Positions 16,225-24,245 of a DNA stretch of 64,000 nt are shown piece after piece. Source of the stretch: Acidaminococcus sp. (GTDB lineage: Bacteria > Bacillota > Negativicutes > Acidaminococcales > Acidaminococcaceae). The stretch covers positions 1,942,946 through 2,006,945 of the forward strand of contig JAKVOM010000001.1 of NCBI GenBank assembly GCA_022482815.1, in the 5' to 3' direction. A program made the translations under genes and the position numbers. The notes under the pieces are model-generated. The model saw nothing but the letters and a program-made list of their open reading frames with translations. It ran no database searches and had not been told where the DNA came from. Each line of letters begins with the position of its first letter. The stretch's first letter is position 1.

Positions 16225-17181
16225 ATGAGTAGTTTTCTATTTAGTCTGAATGCAGTAGCTCCCGTATTTCTTCTCATGGTACTCGGCATGTTCTTCCGGA
16301 AGGTTCATGTCGTGAACGAGGAGTTTGCCGGATACATGAACAAATTTGTTTTTAATATCGCCCTGCCTGTCATGCTGTTTCAGGATCTGTCAACAACTGA
16401 TTTGGATAAAGATTGGGACGGCAAGTTTGTTCTCTTCTGTGTTGCTGCCACACTGCTTTCCGTAGTCATCGTTTCTCTGCTCGCTCTTTTGATGAAAGAC
16501 CACGAGGGGAGAGGTGAATTCATTCAAGGCTCTTTTCGCAGCAGTGCTACACTTCTCGGAGCGGCGTTCGTAAAGGCGATTTACGGGACTGAGGGTATTG
16601 CTCCGATGATGATCCTTGCGGCAGCGCCAATTTACAACATTATGGCCGTCGTTATCTTGGCAGCGACAGAACCGGCTAAAGACGGGAATAAGCAGAAAAT
16701 CGACAGCTCTTTTCTCCGGCAAACGTTTTTTAAGGTACTCAAAAACCCATTGATCATTGGCATTGCTATAGGATTTGCCTGGTCTGCACTGCGCCTTCAC
16801 GAGCCGGAATGGATGAGCAGCGTATGCACAAGCCTCAGCAATATGGCTACACCGATGGGACTCATCGCTATGGGAGCGTCTTTCAGTTTTTCCCACATTA
16901 CGGACGATTTAAAGCCCGTTTGTTCCGCTGTCTTCTTGAAGCTGATTGGACTGCCCGCTATTTTCCTTACGGCAGCGATTATTTGCGGGTTCGAGAAGGA
17001 AGAACTGGTTGCAATTCTTGTCATGCTGGCGGCGCCTACGACGGTCAGTTCTTTTGTCATGGCAAAAACGATGGGTCATAAGGGTAATATGACAGGTGCC
17101 ATCGTTGCCCTGACAACGGCTCTCAGTGCTGTTACCCTGACCCTCTGGATCACCATGATAAAGAATATGGGATTTATTTGA
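16225..17181 (+). CDS. mleP: AEC-family carrier (MleP-like malate transporter)
   Basis: 318 residues with about ten membrane segments. The N-terminal NAVAPVFLLMVLGMFFRKV and the conserved FVFNIALPVMLFQDL are typical of auxin efflux carrier (AEC) proteins, the family of MleP. It probably exchanges malate for lactate or takes up malate. CGGAGGG precedes the ATG, 20 bases after the RraA-like gene, so it belongs to the mle transcript, which ends at a hairpin 20 bases downstream. Confidence 0.85.
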   Translation: MSSFLFSLNAVAPVFLLMVLGMFFRKVHVVNEEFAGYMNKFVFNIALPVMLFQDLSTTDLDKDWDGKFVLFCVAATLLSVVIVSLLALLMKDHEGRGEFIQGSFRSSATLLGAAFVKAIYGTEGIAPMMILAAAPIYNIMAVVILAATEPAKDGNKQKIDSSFLRQTFFKVLKNPLIIGIAIGFAWSALRLHEPEWMSSVCTSLSNMATPMGLIAMGASFSFSHITDDLKPVCSAVFLKLIGLPAIFLTAAIICGFEKEELVAILVMLAAPTTVSSFVMAKTMGHKGNMTGAIVALTTALSAVTLTLWITMIKNMGFI

Positions 17182-17201
17182 AAGCATAGAGCAATGAAAA
17201 T

Positions 17202-17237
17202 CTGGAGTGATTGAAATCTACTCCAGGTTTTCTTTTT
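17202..17237 (+). terminator. Terminator of the malolactic operon
   Basis: CTGGAGT pairs with ACTCCAG, followed by GTTTTCTTTTT. Confidence 0.8.
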
Positions 17238-17269
17238 GTGTAATTTTGAGTGTCAGACCATACTTTTCT

Positions 17270-17385
17270 GCTGCGGATTATACGTTAAAAGCGCTGTTAT
17301 TGCGAACAAGCTAACTGCTGCAATTTGCTATTTGCTAACGGCTGCCTGCCTTGGTCTTTACCCAAAGCGCTTTTATATCTTCTTG
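17270..17385 (+). repeat. Family D-like intergenic repeat
   Basis: Contains words typical of family D: TTAAAAGCGC, GCTAACTGCTGCAATTTGCTATTTGCTAAC, TTTACCCAAAGCGCTTTT. It fills the gap before the TIGR04076-like gene. Confidence 0.45.
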
Positions 17386-17455
17386 TTATCTATGATATGA
17401 TAGTCTTAGTTAGTAAGTTCACCTTTCGGCAGCATATCAATTCAGGAGGTGCCTT

Positions 17456-17875
17456 ATGGAATACAAATGTAAGGTAACGGTCATCGACAAGAAATTATTC
17501 CCGGAGCTGCAGCAGCAGTACTGCGCGGTGCCGGACAGCGGCAAGTGTCCTTGCTACAATGTCGGCGATGAATTCATTTTCTCCCGCAATGATGAGAGAG
17601 ACGATTTCTGGCATATGGGAGCGGGAACGCTGGTCAAAAAAGGTAAAGCCGACGAGGGCTGTCTGCAGTCGCCGGGTACGAAGCACTGCGGAGAAGAAGG
17701 CGTTCCTTTCTGTTCGGAAGCATGGGATGCCATCAGCCGCTATATTTATACGGCACTGCAGGGCGGGGCCATCATGCACGGCTGGACCAATGATGACCAT
17801 GTGATGATTGCCTGCTGCAGTGATGGCACGAGGCCGGTTATTTTCAAGATTGAGCGTATCGATGTGGACAAATAA
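17456..17875 (+). CDS. TIGR04076-family small protein
   Basis: 139 residues, rich in Cys and acidic residues. The pattern VTVIDKKLFPELQQQY, then KCPCYNVGDEF, CSEAWDAISRYIYTALQGG and a conserved C-terminal strand fits the TIGR04076 family, whose members are small Cys-containing proteins of unknown function in anaerobes. This copy has extra Cys residues (CLQSPGTKHC). AGGAGGTG precedes the ATG. It is followed 44 bases later by a P-loop kinase-like gene. Confidence 0.7.
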   Translation: MEYKCKVTVIDKKLFPELQQQYCAVPDSGKCPCYNVGDEFIFSRNDERDDFWHMGAGTLVKKGKADEGCLQSPGTKHCGEEGVPFCSEAWDAISRYIYTALQGGAIMHGWTNDDHVMIACCSDGTRPVIFKIERIDVDK

Positions 17876-17919
17876 ATCTGTTCTGATTTAAAGATGTATA
17901 GAAAATTGGAGGCGTAACA

Positions 17920-18465
17920 ATGAACCACGGCAGAATCATTGTCATCACGGGTTCTCCGGGAACGGGAAAGAGTACGATTGCCTCTCTTATCGCCAAAGAA
18001 TGTGATTTGGATAAATCCGTGCATATGCTCACAGACGATTTTTATCACTATTTGAACAAGGGAGCTATTGCACCCTATTTGCCGGAATCAAATGAGCAGA
18101 ACCGGGTTGTCATTGAGGCCTTCCTCGCAGCAGCCAAACGCTTTGCCCGCGGGGGCTATGATGTCATTGTGGACGGAATCCTCGGGCCGTGGTTTATCGC
18201 ACCGCTGCAGGAACTTGCCCGGGAGCATTATGAGGTGCATTATATCATCTTAAGGGCAAGCAAAGAAGAGACCTTAAAGCGGGCTGTGAGTCGCTCGAAG
18301 TTAGATCCGCAGACGAATATTGAAATCGTCGAAACAATGTGGAAGCAGTTTTGCAATTTGGGAAAATATGAAGCGAATGTCGTAGATACGACTTCAAAGT
18401 CTATTGAAGAGACTGTTTCCGCAGTGCGAAACAAAATAGCAGATGGTACGGCGATTTTGTCTTAA
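17920..18465 (+). CDS. P-loop kinase-like AAA family protein
   Basis: 181 residues. Walker A GSPGTGKST at ~10-18, a nucleobase-kinase-like TDDFYHYL after strand 2 and a LID-like basic segment (TLKRAVSRSKLD) indicate a small-molecule or nucleotide kinase of the zeta-toxin/APS-kinase/gluconate-kinase type. Substrate unknown. GGAGGCG lies seven bases upstream of the ATG. The terminator at 18507-18545 closes the transcript. Confidence 0.78.
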   Translation: MNHGRIIVITGSPGTGKSTIASLIAKECDLDKSVHMLTDDFYHYLNKGAIAPYLPESNEQNRVVIEAFLAAAKRFARGGYDVIVDGILGPWFIAPLQELAREHYEVHYIILRASKEETLKRAVSRSKLDPQTNIEIVETMWKQFCNLGKYEANVVDTTSKSIEETVSAVRNKIADGTAILS

Positions 18466-18506
18466 CGAGACATATTGCCAGCCGCATGAAATGAATAAAT
18501 AGAATG

Positions 18507-18545
18507 AACCGGAGATCACTTTCAGGAGCGACCTCCGGTTTCTTT
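18507..18545 (+). terminator. Terminator after the P-loop kinase gene
   Basis: AACCGGAG pairs with CTCCGGTT, followed by TCTTTATG. Confidence 0.75.
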
Positions 18546-18724
18546 ATGTATGTGCAGTTATTTTTTTTAATACGACTCAAGCAAAGGATCTTGTCTTTCC
18601 AGCCACAGGCGGTCTGAAGTTGTGAGATTCGCCAGCTCTTTTTTCAGGGCATTTCCCAAGTGTCCGGAAGTTTAAATAAAATGTTACTGTACTAACCCCT
18701 TATCACTATCCACTGTTTTTCCAC

Positions 18725-18783
18725 TTTACATCTCCGTCAAAATGCGTTACTATCATAGCGAACTATCATAGCATGCTATGATA
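18725..18783 (+). promoter_or_regulatory. Promoter and palindromic operator of the marR-ABC operon
   Basis: TTTACA (18725-18730) and TACTAT (18748-18753), spaced 17. A perfect 20-base palindrome TATCATAGCATGCTATGATA (18764-18783) lies at and after the start site, and an extra half-site TATCATAGC (18751-18759) overlaps the -10. This is the expected layout for repression by the MarR protein encoded next. The rest of the gap 18546-18872 shows degenerate repeat text only. Confidence 0.75.
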
Positions 18784-18872
18784 TAAGCAACGAATGATTC
18801 TCATGTGCCGGGAAGCCTCGAACGCAGGCAGAGACCCTTTAAAGCCGGGAAAAAGAAAAGGAGAAGAATGTT

Positions 18873-19316
18873 ATGAAGGAAAATCAAGATGAATACATAG
18901 ACTGCGGGATGTTGGTTAAATTAATTTCCAACCAACTTCAGCATCATTTCAATACGATGCTGAATGAGGTCAACCTTACGGCTTCTCAATTTCGGTACCT
19001 GCATTATATGCAGCGGAATAACGGATCTGTTTCTTTTAAAAATGCGCAAAATCACTTTCAGACGGCACAGCCCACTGTTTCCGGAATTATGCGCCGCCTG
19101 GCCGATAAACAGCTGATAGCCGTCGAGGATGCAGCTCATGGCCATGCCAAGAATGCCAGACTGACGGAAAAGGGCAAAGAGCTGCTTGCCGCCTCCGAAA
19201 CGGCGCGTGAAAATGATGAAAAATTGCTTCTTGGTGCTCTGAGTGAAGAGGAACAAAAAGTTTTTCACGATATGCTCGTGCGCATCCTTCATAATTTCTC
19301 ACTGTCTGATTTTTAA
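18873..19316 (+). CDS. MarR-family transcriptional regulator
   Basis: 147 residues with a winged helix: LTASQFRYLHYMQRN, recognition helix FQTAQPTVSGIMRRLADKQLI, wing ending AHGHAKNARLTEKGKELL. AAAGGAGAAG precedes the ATG. It heads an operon with a heterodimeric ABC exporter and a hexapeptide acetyltransferase, so it probably represses efflux until a drug or metabolite binds. The palindrome at 18764-18783 is its likely site. Confidence 0.9.
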   Translation: MKENQDEYIDCGMLVKLISNQLQHHFNTMLNEVNLTASQFRYLHYMQRNNGSVSFKNAQNHFQTAQPTVSGIMRRLADKQLIAVEDAAHGHAKNARLTEKGKELLAASETARENDEKLLLGALSEEEQKVFHDMLVRILHNFSLSDF

Positions 19317-19391
19317 AATCTCGTCATTTATCAAGGGGGATGAGAGCTCAAATCGAATGATAAAAATCTAACGAGTGGGAGATAAATTCTA

Positions 19392-21152
19392 ATGTTAAAG
19401 ATTTTAAAGTATCTCAAGAAAAAGGAATGGGTGTATGCAGCTTTCTGTGTGTTCTTCATCGTCTTACAGGTATGGCTGGATTTGAAACTGCCTGATTATA
19501 TGTCCGAGGTCACAAGGCTCGTGGAGACGGAAGGCTCCGCCATGGACGATATTCTCTCAGCTGGTGGGAAAATGCTTGCCTGCGCGGTCGGATCTATGGC
19601 GGCAGCCATTGTCACAGTGCTTTTTGCGTCAAAAACAGCGGCAGGCCTCTCGCGTACGCTGCGTGACCTCGTTTACAACAAGACACTGGATTTTCCTATG
19701 CAGGAAGTGCATCAATTTTCGGCCGACTCTTTGATTAACCGTACGACGAATGATGTGACGCAGATCCAGACGCTTGTGGCCATGGGGCTGCAGGCCATTA
19801 TCAAGGCACCTATTACGGCCGTCTGGGCTATCGTTAAAATCTCCAATAAGAACTGGCAGTGGACGTTATCCACAGCGGTTGCCGTAGCAATTCTTGTTAT
19901 CGTACTCGGTATTACGCTGGTCTACGCCGTGCCGCGTTTCCAAAAAATCCAAACGCTCAACGATAAACTGAACACGGTTACCCGTGAACAGGTGGCCGGC
20001 GTGAGAGTCGTCAGAGCCTACAATGCGGAAGCGTATCAGGAAAAGAAGTTTGATAAGCAGAACGAAATCATCACAGAAAATAACACCATAGCAAACCGTG
20101 TCATGGCGCTCATGTTTCCAACGATGACACTTTTAAACAGTGGTCTGTCCCTGGCCGTGTACTGGATCGGTGCCTATCTTATCAGCGCGGCGGCGGGGCC
20201 TGCGAAACTCGTGATTTTTTCCGATATGGTTGTATTTCTTAATTACGCCATGCAGATTATCATGTCCTTCATGCTCCTTAACATGATTTTCATTCTGCTG
20301 CCCCGCGCCGAAGTCAGCGCTAATCGTATTGTGGAAGTACTTGATACGCCCGTGTCGATTACGGATGGGACAGTAGCGTCAGCTCCGGGTGAAAAAGGCA
20401 CCGTTGAATTTCGCGACGTTTCTTTCCGCTATCCGGAAGCGGGAGGCGATGTGCTTCAGCATCTTTCTTTTAAAGTGAACCGGGGAGAAACGTGTGCCCT
20501 CATCGGTGCCACGGGCTCCGGTAAAACGACAGCCATCAATCTCATTCCGCGTTTTTATGATGCCAGCGCAGGTGAAGTGCTTGTTGACGGCGTCGATGTC
20601 AAAGCTTACAAAAAGAGCGAACTACGCAGTAAAATCGGCTATTGCTCCCAGAGAGCCAAGCTTTTTTCCGGCACAGTAAGGACCAATATTCTATTTGGTG
20701 AAAATGGGAAAGCTCCCGGCACTGAGGAGGACGTGAAAGAAGCTCTTGCTGTCTCGAAGGCGGATGAATTTGTAAGTAAAATGCCAAAAGGAGAGGACGC
20801 CTCCATCTCTCAAAACGGCACGAACGTCTCCGGCGGGCAGAAGCAGCGTATTTCTATTGCAAGAGCCGTCGCCAGAAAGCCGGAAATTTTTATTTTTGAC
20901 GATTCTTTCTCCGCTCTCGACTATAAGACGGACAGGGAAGTCAGAAAGCAGCTGGCACAAAAGACGGCAGACGCAACAAAAATTATCGTGGCCCAGCGTA
21001 TAGGTACGATACGCGACGCGGACCAGATCCTGGTACTGGAGCACGGCAGCATCGTCGGGAAAGGTACTCACGACGAGCTCATGAAAAACTGCAAGGTTTA
21101 TCAGGAAATTGCCTTGTCACAACTTTCAAAGGAGGAACTTGCCAATGCGTGA
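19392..21152 (+). CDS. ABC exporter subunit, membrane domain plus ATPase (degenerate-site half)
   Basis: 586 residues: six membrane segments in 1-300, then an ATPase domain (Walker A GATGSGKTT, signature NVSGGQKQR). The Walker B reads IFIFDDSFSALD, with Asp in place of the catalytic Glu. Its partner (21145-22899) has a normal DEATSSVD but a SAGQ signature. Together this is the pattern of heterodimeric multidrug exporters (BmrCD, TM287/288, LmrCD) with one degenerate nucleotide site. The two genes overlap by eight bases, so translation is coupled. Confidence 0.9.
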   Translation: MLKILKYLKKKEWVYAAFCVFFIVLQVWLDLKLPDYMSEVTRLVETEGSAMDDILSAGGKMLACAVGSMAAAIVTVLFASKTAAGLSRTLRDLVYNKTLDFPMQEVHQFSADSLINRTTNDVTQIQTLVAMGLQAIIKAPITAVWAIVKISNKNWQWTLSTAVAVAILVIVLGITLVYAVPRFQKIQTLNDKLNTVTREQVAGVRVVRAYNAEAYQEKKFDKQNEIITENNTIANRVMALMFPTMTLLNSGLSLAVYWIGAYLISAAAGPAKLVIFSDMVVFLNYAMQIIMSFMLLNMIFILLPRAEVSANRIVEVLDTPVSITDGTVASAPGEKGTVEFRDVSFRYPEAGGDVLQHLSFKVNRGETCALIGATGSGKTTAINLIPRFYDASAGEVLVDGVDVKAYKKSELRSKIGYCSQRAKLFSGTVRTNILFGENGKAPGTEEDVKEALAVSKADEFVSKMPKGEDASISQNGTNVSGGQKQRISIARAVARKPEIFIFDDSFSALDYKTDREVRKQLAQKTADATKIIVAQRIGTIRDADQILVLEHGSIVGKGTHDELMKNCKVYQEIALSQLSKEELANA

Positions 21153-22899
21153 AAAGAAAAGCCAGATTAAACCGCTCATAAAGTTCCTTCGGTATATCCA
21201 TAGCTTCCGCGCCTGGATTTATGTGTCAGTCTTTCTGTCGCTCGTGGCTGCTATTTTGAACCTCATCGGGCCTAATGCACTCAGCAGAATCACAGACCTT
21301 ATCACAGCAGGTCTTATCGGAGAGATGAATCTTGTCGCCATCAGGAGAATCTGTCTTCTCATGACGCTGCTTTACGGGCTCGGCTGGGTCGTCAACTACG
21401 TAGAAGGGTTCATTATGGCTACCGTATCTCAGGACATTACAAAGTCTATGCGCCGGGATATTTCAAGGAAAATCGACAGACTGCCGCTACGATATTTCGA
21501 TTCGCACGAGACCGGCAATACGTTGTCCCTCGTCACGAATGACGTCGATACCGTGGGGCAGATGCTAAATCAGTCCCTTTCTACTATCATCCTTAATGTA
21601 GCACTTCTTATCGGAGCCGCTGTCATGATGCTCGTGACAAATTGGAAAATGGCCATTCTGGGTATTTTCTCCGCTATCGTGGGATTTGCCCTCGCGTTCT
21701 TTCTGATTGCCAAATCACAGAAGTACTTTACGCGGCAGCAGCAGGATCTGGGCAGCCTCAACGGGCACATCGAAGAAACCTACGGCGGACTACTTGTCAT
21801 CAAAGCTTATAACGATCAGGAGGCGTCACGCCGCGTTTTCCGTGAAAAGAATGAAAAACTTTACACGGCCAACTGGAAGTCTACCTGGCTTTCCGGGATT
21901 ATGCCGCCCCTTATGATGTTTATCGGCAACGTAGCCTATGTGGTAGTCTGCATTACCGGCGCCGTTCTTGCCCTCGAAGGGGAGATTACCTTCGGCGTCA
22001 TCGTGGCTTTTATGATGTATATCCGGAATTTTACGCACCCGCTGCAGAATCTGGCTCAGGCCTTCAGCTCCATGCAGTCCATGGTCGCGGCGTGTGACCG
22101 TATTTTTACCTTTCTCGGTGAAGAGGAAATGGAGGACGAATCCGGAAAGACTGCGGTGATTAAGAACGTCAAAGGCGATGTCACTTTTGACCACGTGAAA
22201 TTCGGCTATACCAAAGAGCGTGAGATTATCCACGATTTTTCTTCGCAGATCAAGGCAGGCCAGAAAGTGGCCATCGTCGGACCTACGGGCGCGGGTAAGA
22301 CGACCATCGTCAACCTGCTTATGCGGTTCTATGATGTCGACGGCGGCAAAATAACAATCGATGGCGTCAACACCATGGATATGAAGCGCGAGACCGTGCA
22401 TAACATTTTTGGTATGGTGCTGCAGGATACGTGGCTCATTGAGGGTACTGTGCGGGAAAATCTCGTCTACAATCGGGAAAACGTGTCTGATGCGCAGCTG
22501 GACAAAGTCTGTGAAGCCGTCGGATTGACCGACCTCATCCGGCAACTGCCCCATGGGTACGACACTGTGCTGAATGAGGACGCCGGCATCTCGGCCGGAC
22601 AGAAACAGCTCATCACCATCGCCCGGGCCATGCTCGCCGATTCGCCTTTGATGATTCTCGATGAAGCTACGTCTTCCGTCGATACGAGAACCGAGCAAAA
22701 GGTACAGAACGCGATGGATCTCCTGACGCAGGGCCGTACGTCCTTCGTCATTGCCCACAGGCTTTCAACCATCAAAAATGCGGACTCTATCCTCGTCATG
22801 AAAGACGGCGACATTATCGAATCGGGTACGCATGAGGAGCTCATGGCGAAAAACGGTTTCTATGCCGAGCTCTATAACAGTCAGTTTGCAGCCGCCTGA
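21145..22899 (+). CDS. ABC exporter subunit, membrane domain plus ATPase (catalytic-site half)
   Basis: 584 residues: an N-terminal membrane domain with six segments (to ~310) and an ATPase domain with Walker A GPTGAGKTT, signature ISAGQKQL, Walker B MILDEATSSVD and His switch IAHRLS. I place the start at 21145 because AAAGGAGG lies ten bases upstream; the longer frame from 21109 overlaps the partner gene more deeply. It forms a heterodimer with 19392-21152; the substrate may be a drug, peptide or lipid. Confidence 0.9.
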   Translation: MREKKSQIKPLIKFLRYIHSFRAWIYVSVFLSLVAAILNLIGPNALSRITDLITAGLIGEMNLVAIRRICLLMTLLYGLGWVVNYVEGFIMATVSQDITKSMRRDISRKIDRLPLRYFDSHETGNTLSLVTNDVDTVGQMLNQSLSTIILNVALLIGAAVMMLVTNWKMAILGIFSAIVGFALAFFLIAKSQKYFTRQQQDLGSLNGHIEETYGGLLVIKAYNDQEASRRVFREKNEKLYTANWKSTWLSGIMPPLMMFIGNVAYVVVCITGAVLALEGEITFGVIVAFMMYIRNFTHPLQNLAQAFSSMQSMVAACDRIFTFLGEEEMEDESGKTAVIKNVKGDVTFDHVKFGYTKEREIIHDFSSQIKAGQKVAIVGPTGAGKTTIVNLLMRFYDVDGGKITIDGVNTMDMKRETVHNIFGMVLQDTWLIEGTVRENLVYNRENVSDAQLDKVCEAVGLTDLIRQLPHGYDTVLNEDAGISAGQKQLITIARAMLADSPLMILDEATSSVDTRTEQKVQNAMDLLTQGRTSFVIAHRLSTIKNADSILVMKDGDIIESGTHEELMAKNGFYAELYNSQFAAA

Positions 22900-22936
22900 A
22901 AGGCGTTTTGCATAAATTTAAAAGGAGATGATCATC

Positions 22937-23461
22937 ATGACAAACGATATCAAAATTGACAGCAGTTCTTTTGTGGATCACGTCATGGTCAAAATGGGCG
23001 GGAAAATCAAAGTCGGAAAAGACTGCGTCATCAATGGTGAACTCGTCGCGCTGGGCGGCAAGATTACCATTGGCAACAATGTCGTTATCAACAAAGACAC
23101 GAAAATCTTCTGTCATAAATCCGTGACTATCGAAGACCACGTCATGATTTCCTGGGGCTGCAATATCGTGGACAGCAATATGCATTCCCTCCATTCGGAA
23201 GAACGGAAGAAAGATACTCTTACAGCGGCAGAGGCTGTTCGTAACCATACAGTCGGGCAGAACGTGGACCTTACCCACGTCGCCATGAAGCCAATCGTCA
23301 TCAAAGAGGGCGCCTGGATTGGCTTTAACGTCACCATTTTGAAGGGCGTTACCATCGGCAAAGGCGCCATCGTCGGCGCCGGCAGCTTCGTCGTCAAAGA
23401 CGTCCCGGATTATGCTGTCATAGGCGGCAACCCACCGGCAATTATTGAATATACGGACTGA
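22937..23461 (+). CDS. Hexapeptide-repeat (left-handed beta-helix) acyltransferase
   Basis: 174 residues made mostly of hexapeptide turns (GGKIKVGKDCVINGELVALG, IGNNVVINKDTKIF, VTIGKGAIVGAGSFV) and ending in the family tail (VPDYAVIGGNPPAII). It is an acetyl-CoA-dependent O- or N-acetyltransferase of the Maa/CAT-B type, trimeric and cytoplasmic. It may acetylate an antibiotic or a sugar; its place at the end of a MarR/ABC exporter operon favours detoxification. AAAGGAG is too close to the ATG at 22928, so I use 22937. Confidence 0.85.
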   Translation: MTNDIKIDSSSFVDHVMVKMGGKIKVGKDCVINGELVALGGKITIGNNVVINKDTKIFCHKSVTIEDHVMISWGCNIVDSNMHSLHSEERKKDTLTAAEAVRNHTVGQNVDLTHVAMKPIVIKEGAWIGFNVTILKGVTIGKGAIVGAGSFVVKDVPDYAVIGGNPPAIIEYTD

Positions 23462-23706
23462 AAATAAAAAGGGCTGTAAAAAAATAAAAAGCGCTTTTGG
23501 CTTATTGGCCTAAGGCATATAGCCCAGTAAAGTGGATAGTGGCTAGTGGAGAGTGGTTAGCACTGTAGTGCTGGCAGCTACTTTGGCGGATTCTTGAGAT
23601 AGAATGCAGCAAGCAGCTAGTAGAAAATAAAGGTGCTTTTGGCTTATGGTATTTAGCCTCGCCTGCAGCAGTGTGGTGAAGGCTTTGATTCAAATAAATA
23701 TTATGT

Positions 23707-23750
23707 AAAACCTGAAATTTAGCAGATAACCTAAATTTCAGGTTTTATTT
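23707..23750. terminator. Hairpin AAACCTGAAATTT with T run
   Basis: AAAACCTGAAATTT (23707-23720) pairs with AAATTTCAGGTTTT (23733-23746), followed by ATTTTTTAT. The same hairpin occurs in the second family C copy at about 47393-47433. Confidence 0.65.
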
Positions 23751-23830
23751 TTTATAAGTTCAAAGAAAAATGCCTTGTCATTTTTCGTCCACAGGCGGAA
23801 TGCGGGCTGCGGGCGGCGGAAAGCGTGAAA

Positions 23831-23876
23831 AAGGGTTGTGAAATAATGTGCACGCATTATTTTACAGCCCCTTTTT
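23831..23876. terminator. GGGTTGTGAAA-type terminator hairpin
   Basis: GGGTTGTGAAATAATG pairs with CATTATTTTACAGCCC (G-T pairs allowed), followed by CTTTTT. Confidence 0.65.
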
Positions 23877-24245
23877 CGCTGGCCGCGGGTCGCTCGTGGA
23901 AACAAAATTGCTAAGGCAATTTTGCACTTGATAACGAACACCTGTAGTAAATTCTCACACTTCTTTTATTCCATTCAGGCAATGCGAAGCATTGCTTCTC
24001 TGGGATCTTCTTTCAAGCCGCTTCGCGGCTTCGAAAGAAGGGGGGTCCGCTTTTCGGGGGAAGATAGCTTCTTTTTCTTTCAACGCATGTGCGGCCTTAC
24101 GAAGGCTGGCCAAAAGCTATATGCCTAAAGCCAAAAGCGCTTTTTCGCCAACTGCAGCTATCTGCCATCTGCTAACTGCCTCAAGCTCCACCCGACAACT
24201 TGCCTGCACTAGCCTGCTAGCCACTATAGACTAACCGCTGCCCAC

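Larger units (their letters stand above)
23462..24245 (+). repeat. Repeat-filled intergenic block (families D, C and B)
   Basis: No gene in 784 bases. From left to right: a family D element (23486-23625) with GTGGTTAGCACTGTAGTGCTGG and GGCGGATTCTTGAGATAGAATGCAGC; a family C element (23630-23800) matching 47310-47480; a hairpin AAACCTGAAATTT/AAATTTCAGGTTT (23707-23746); a terminator hairpin (23831-23876); a family B element (23955-24075) with stem CTTCTTTCAAGCCGC/GCGGCTTCGAAAGAAG; and a second D-like stretch in opposite orientation (24118-24245). Short frames here cross the hairpins and are not genes. Confidence 0.7.

Noticed and set aside
23502-24234. Several frames of 63-80 codons in the gap before the MATE gene
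   Set aside because: All lie in families B, C and D repeats and include terminator hairpins.
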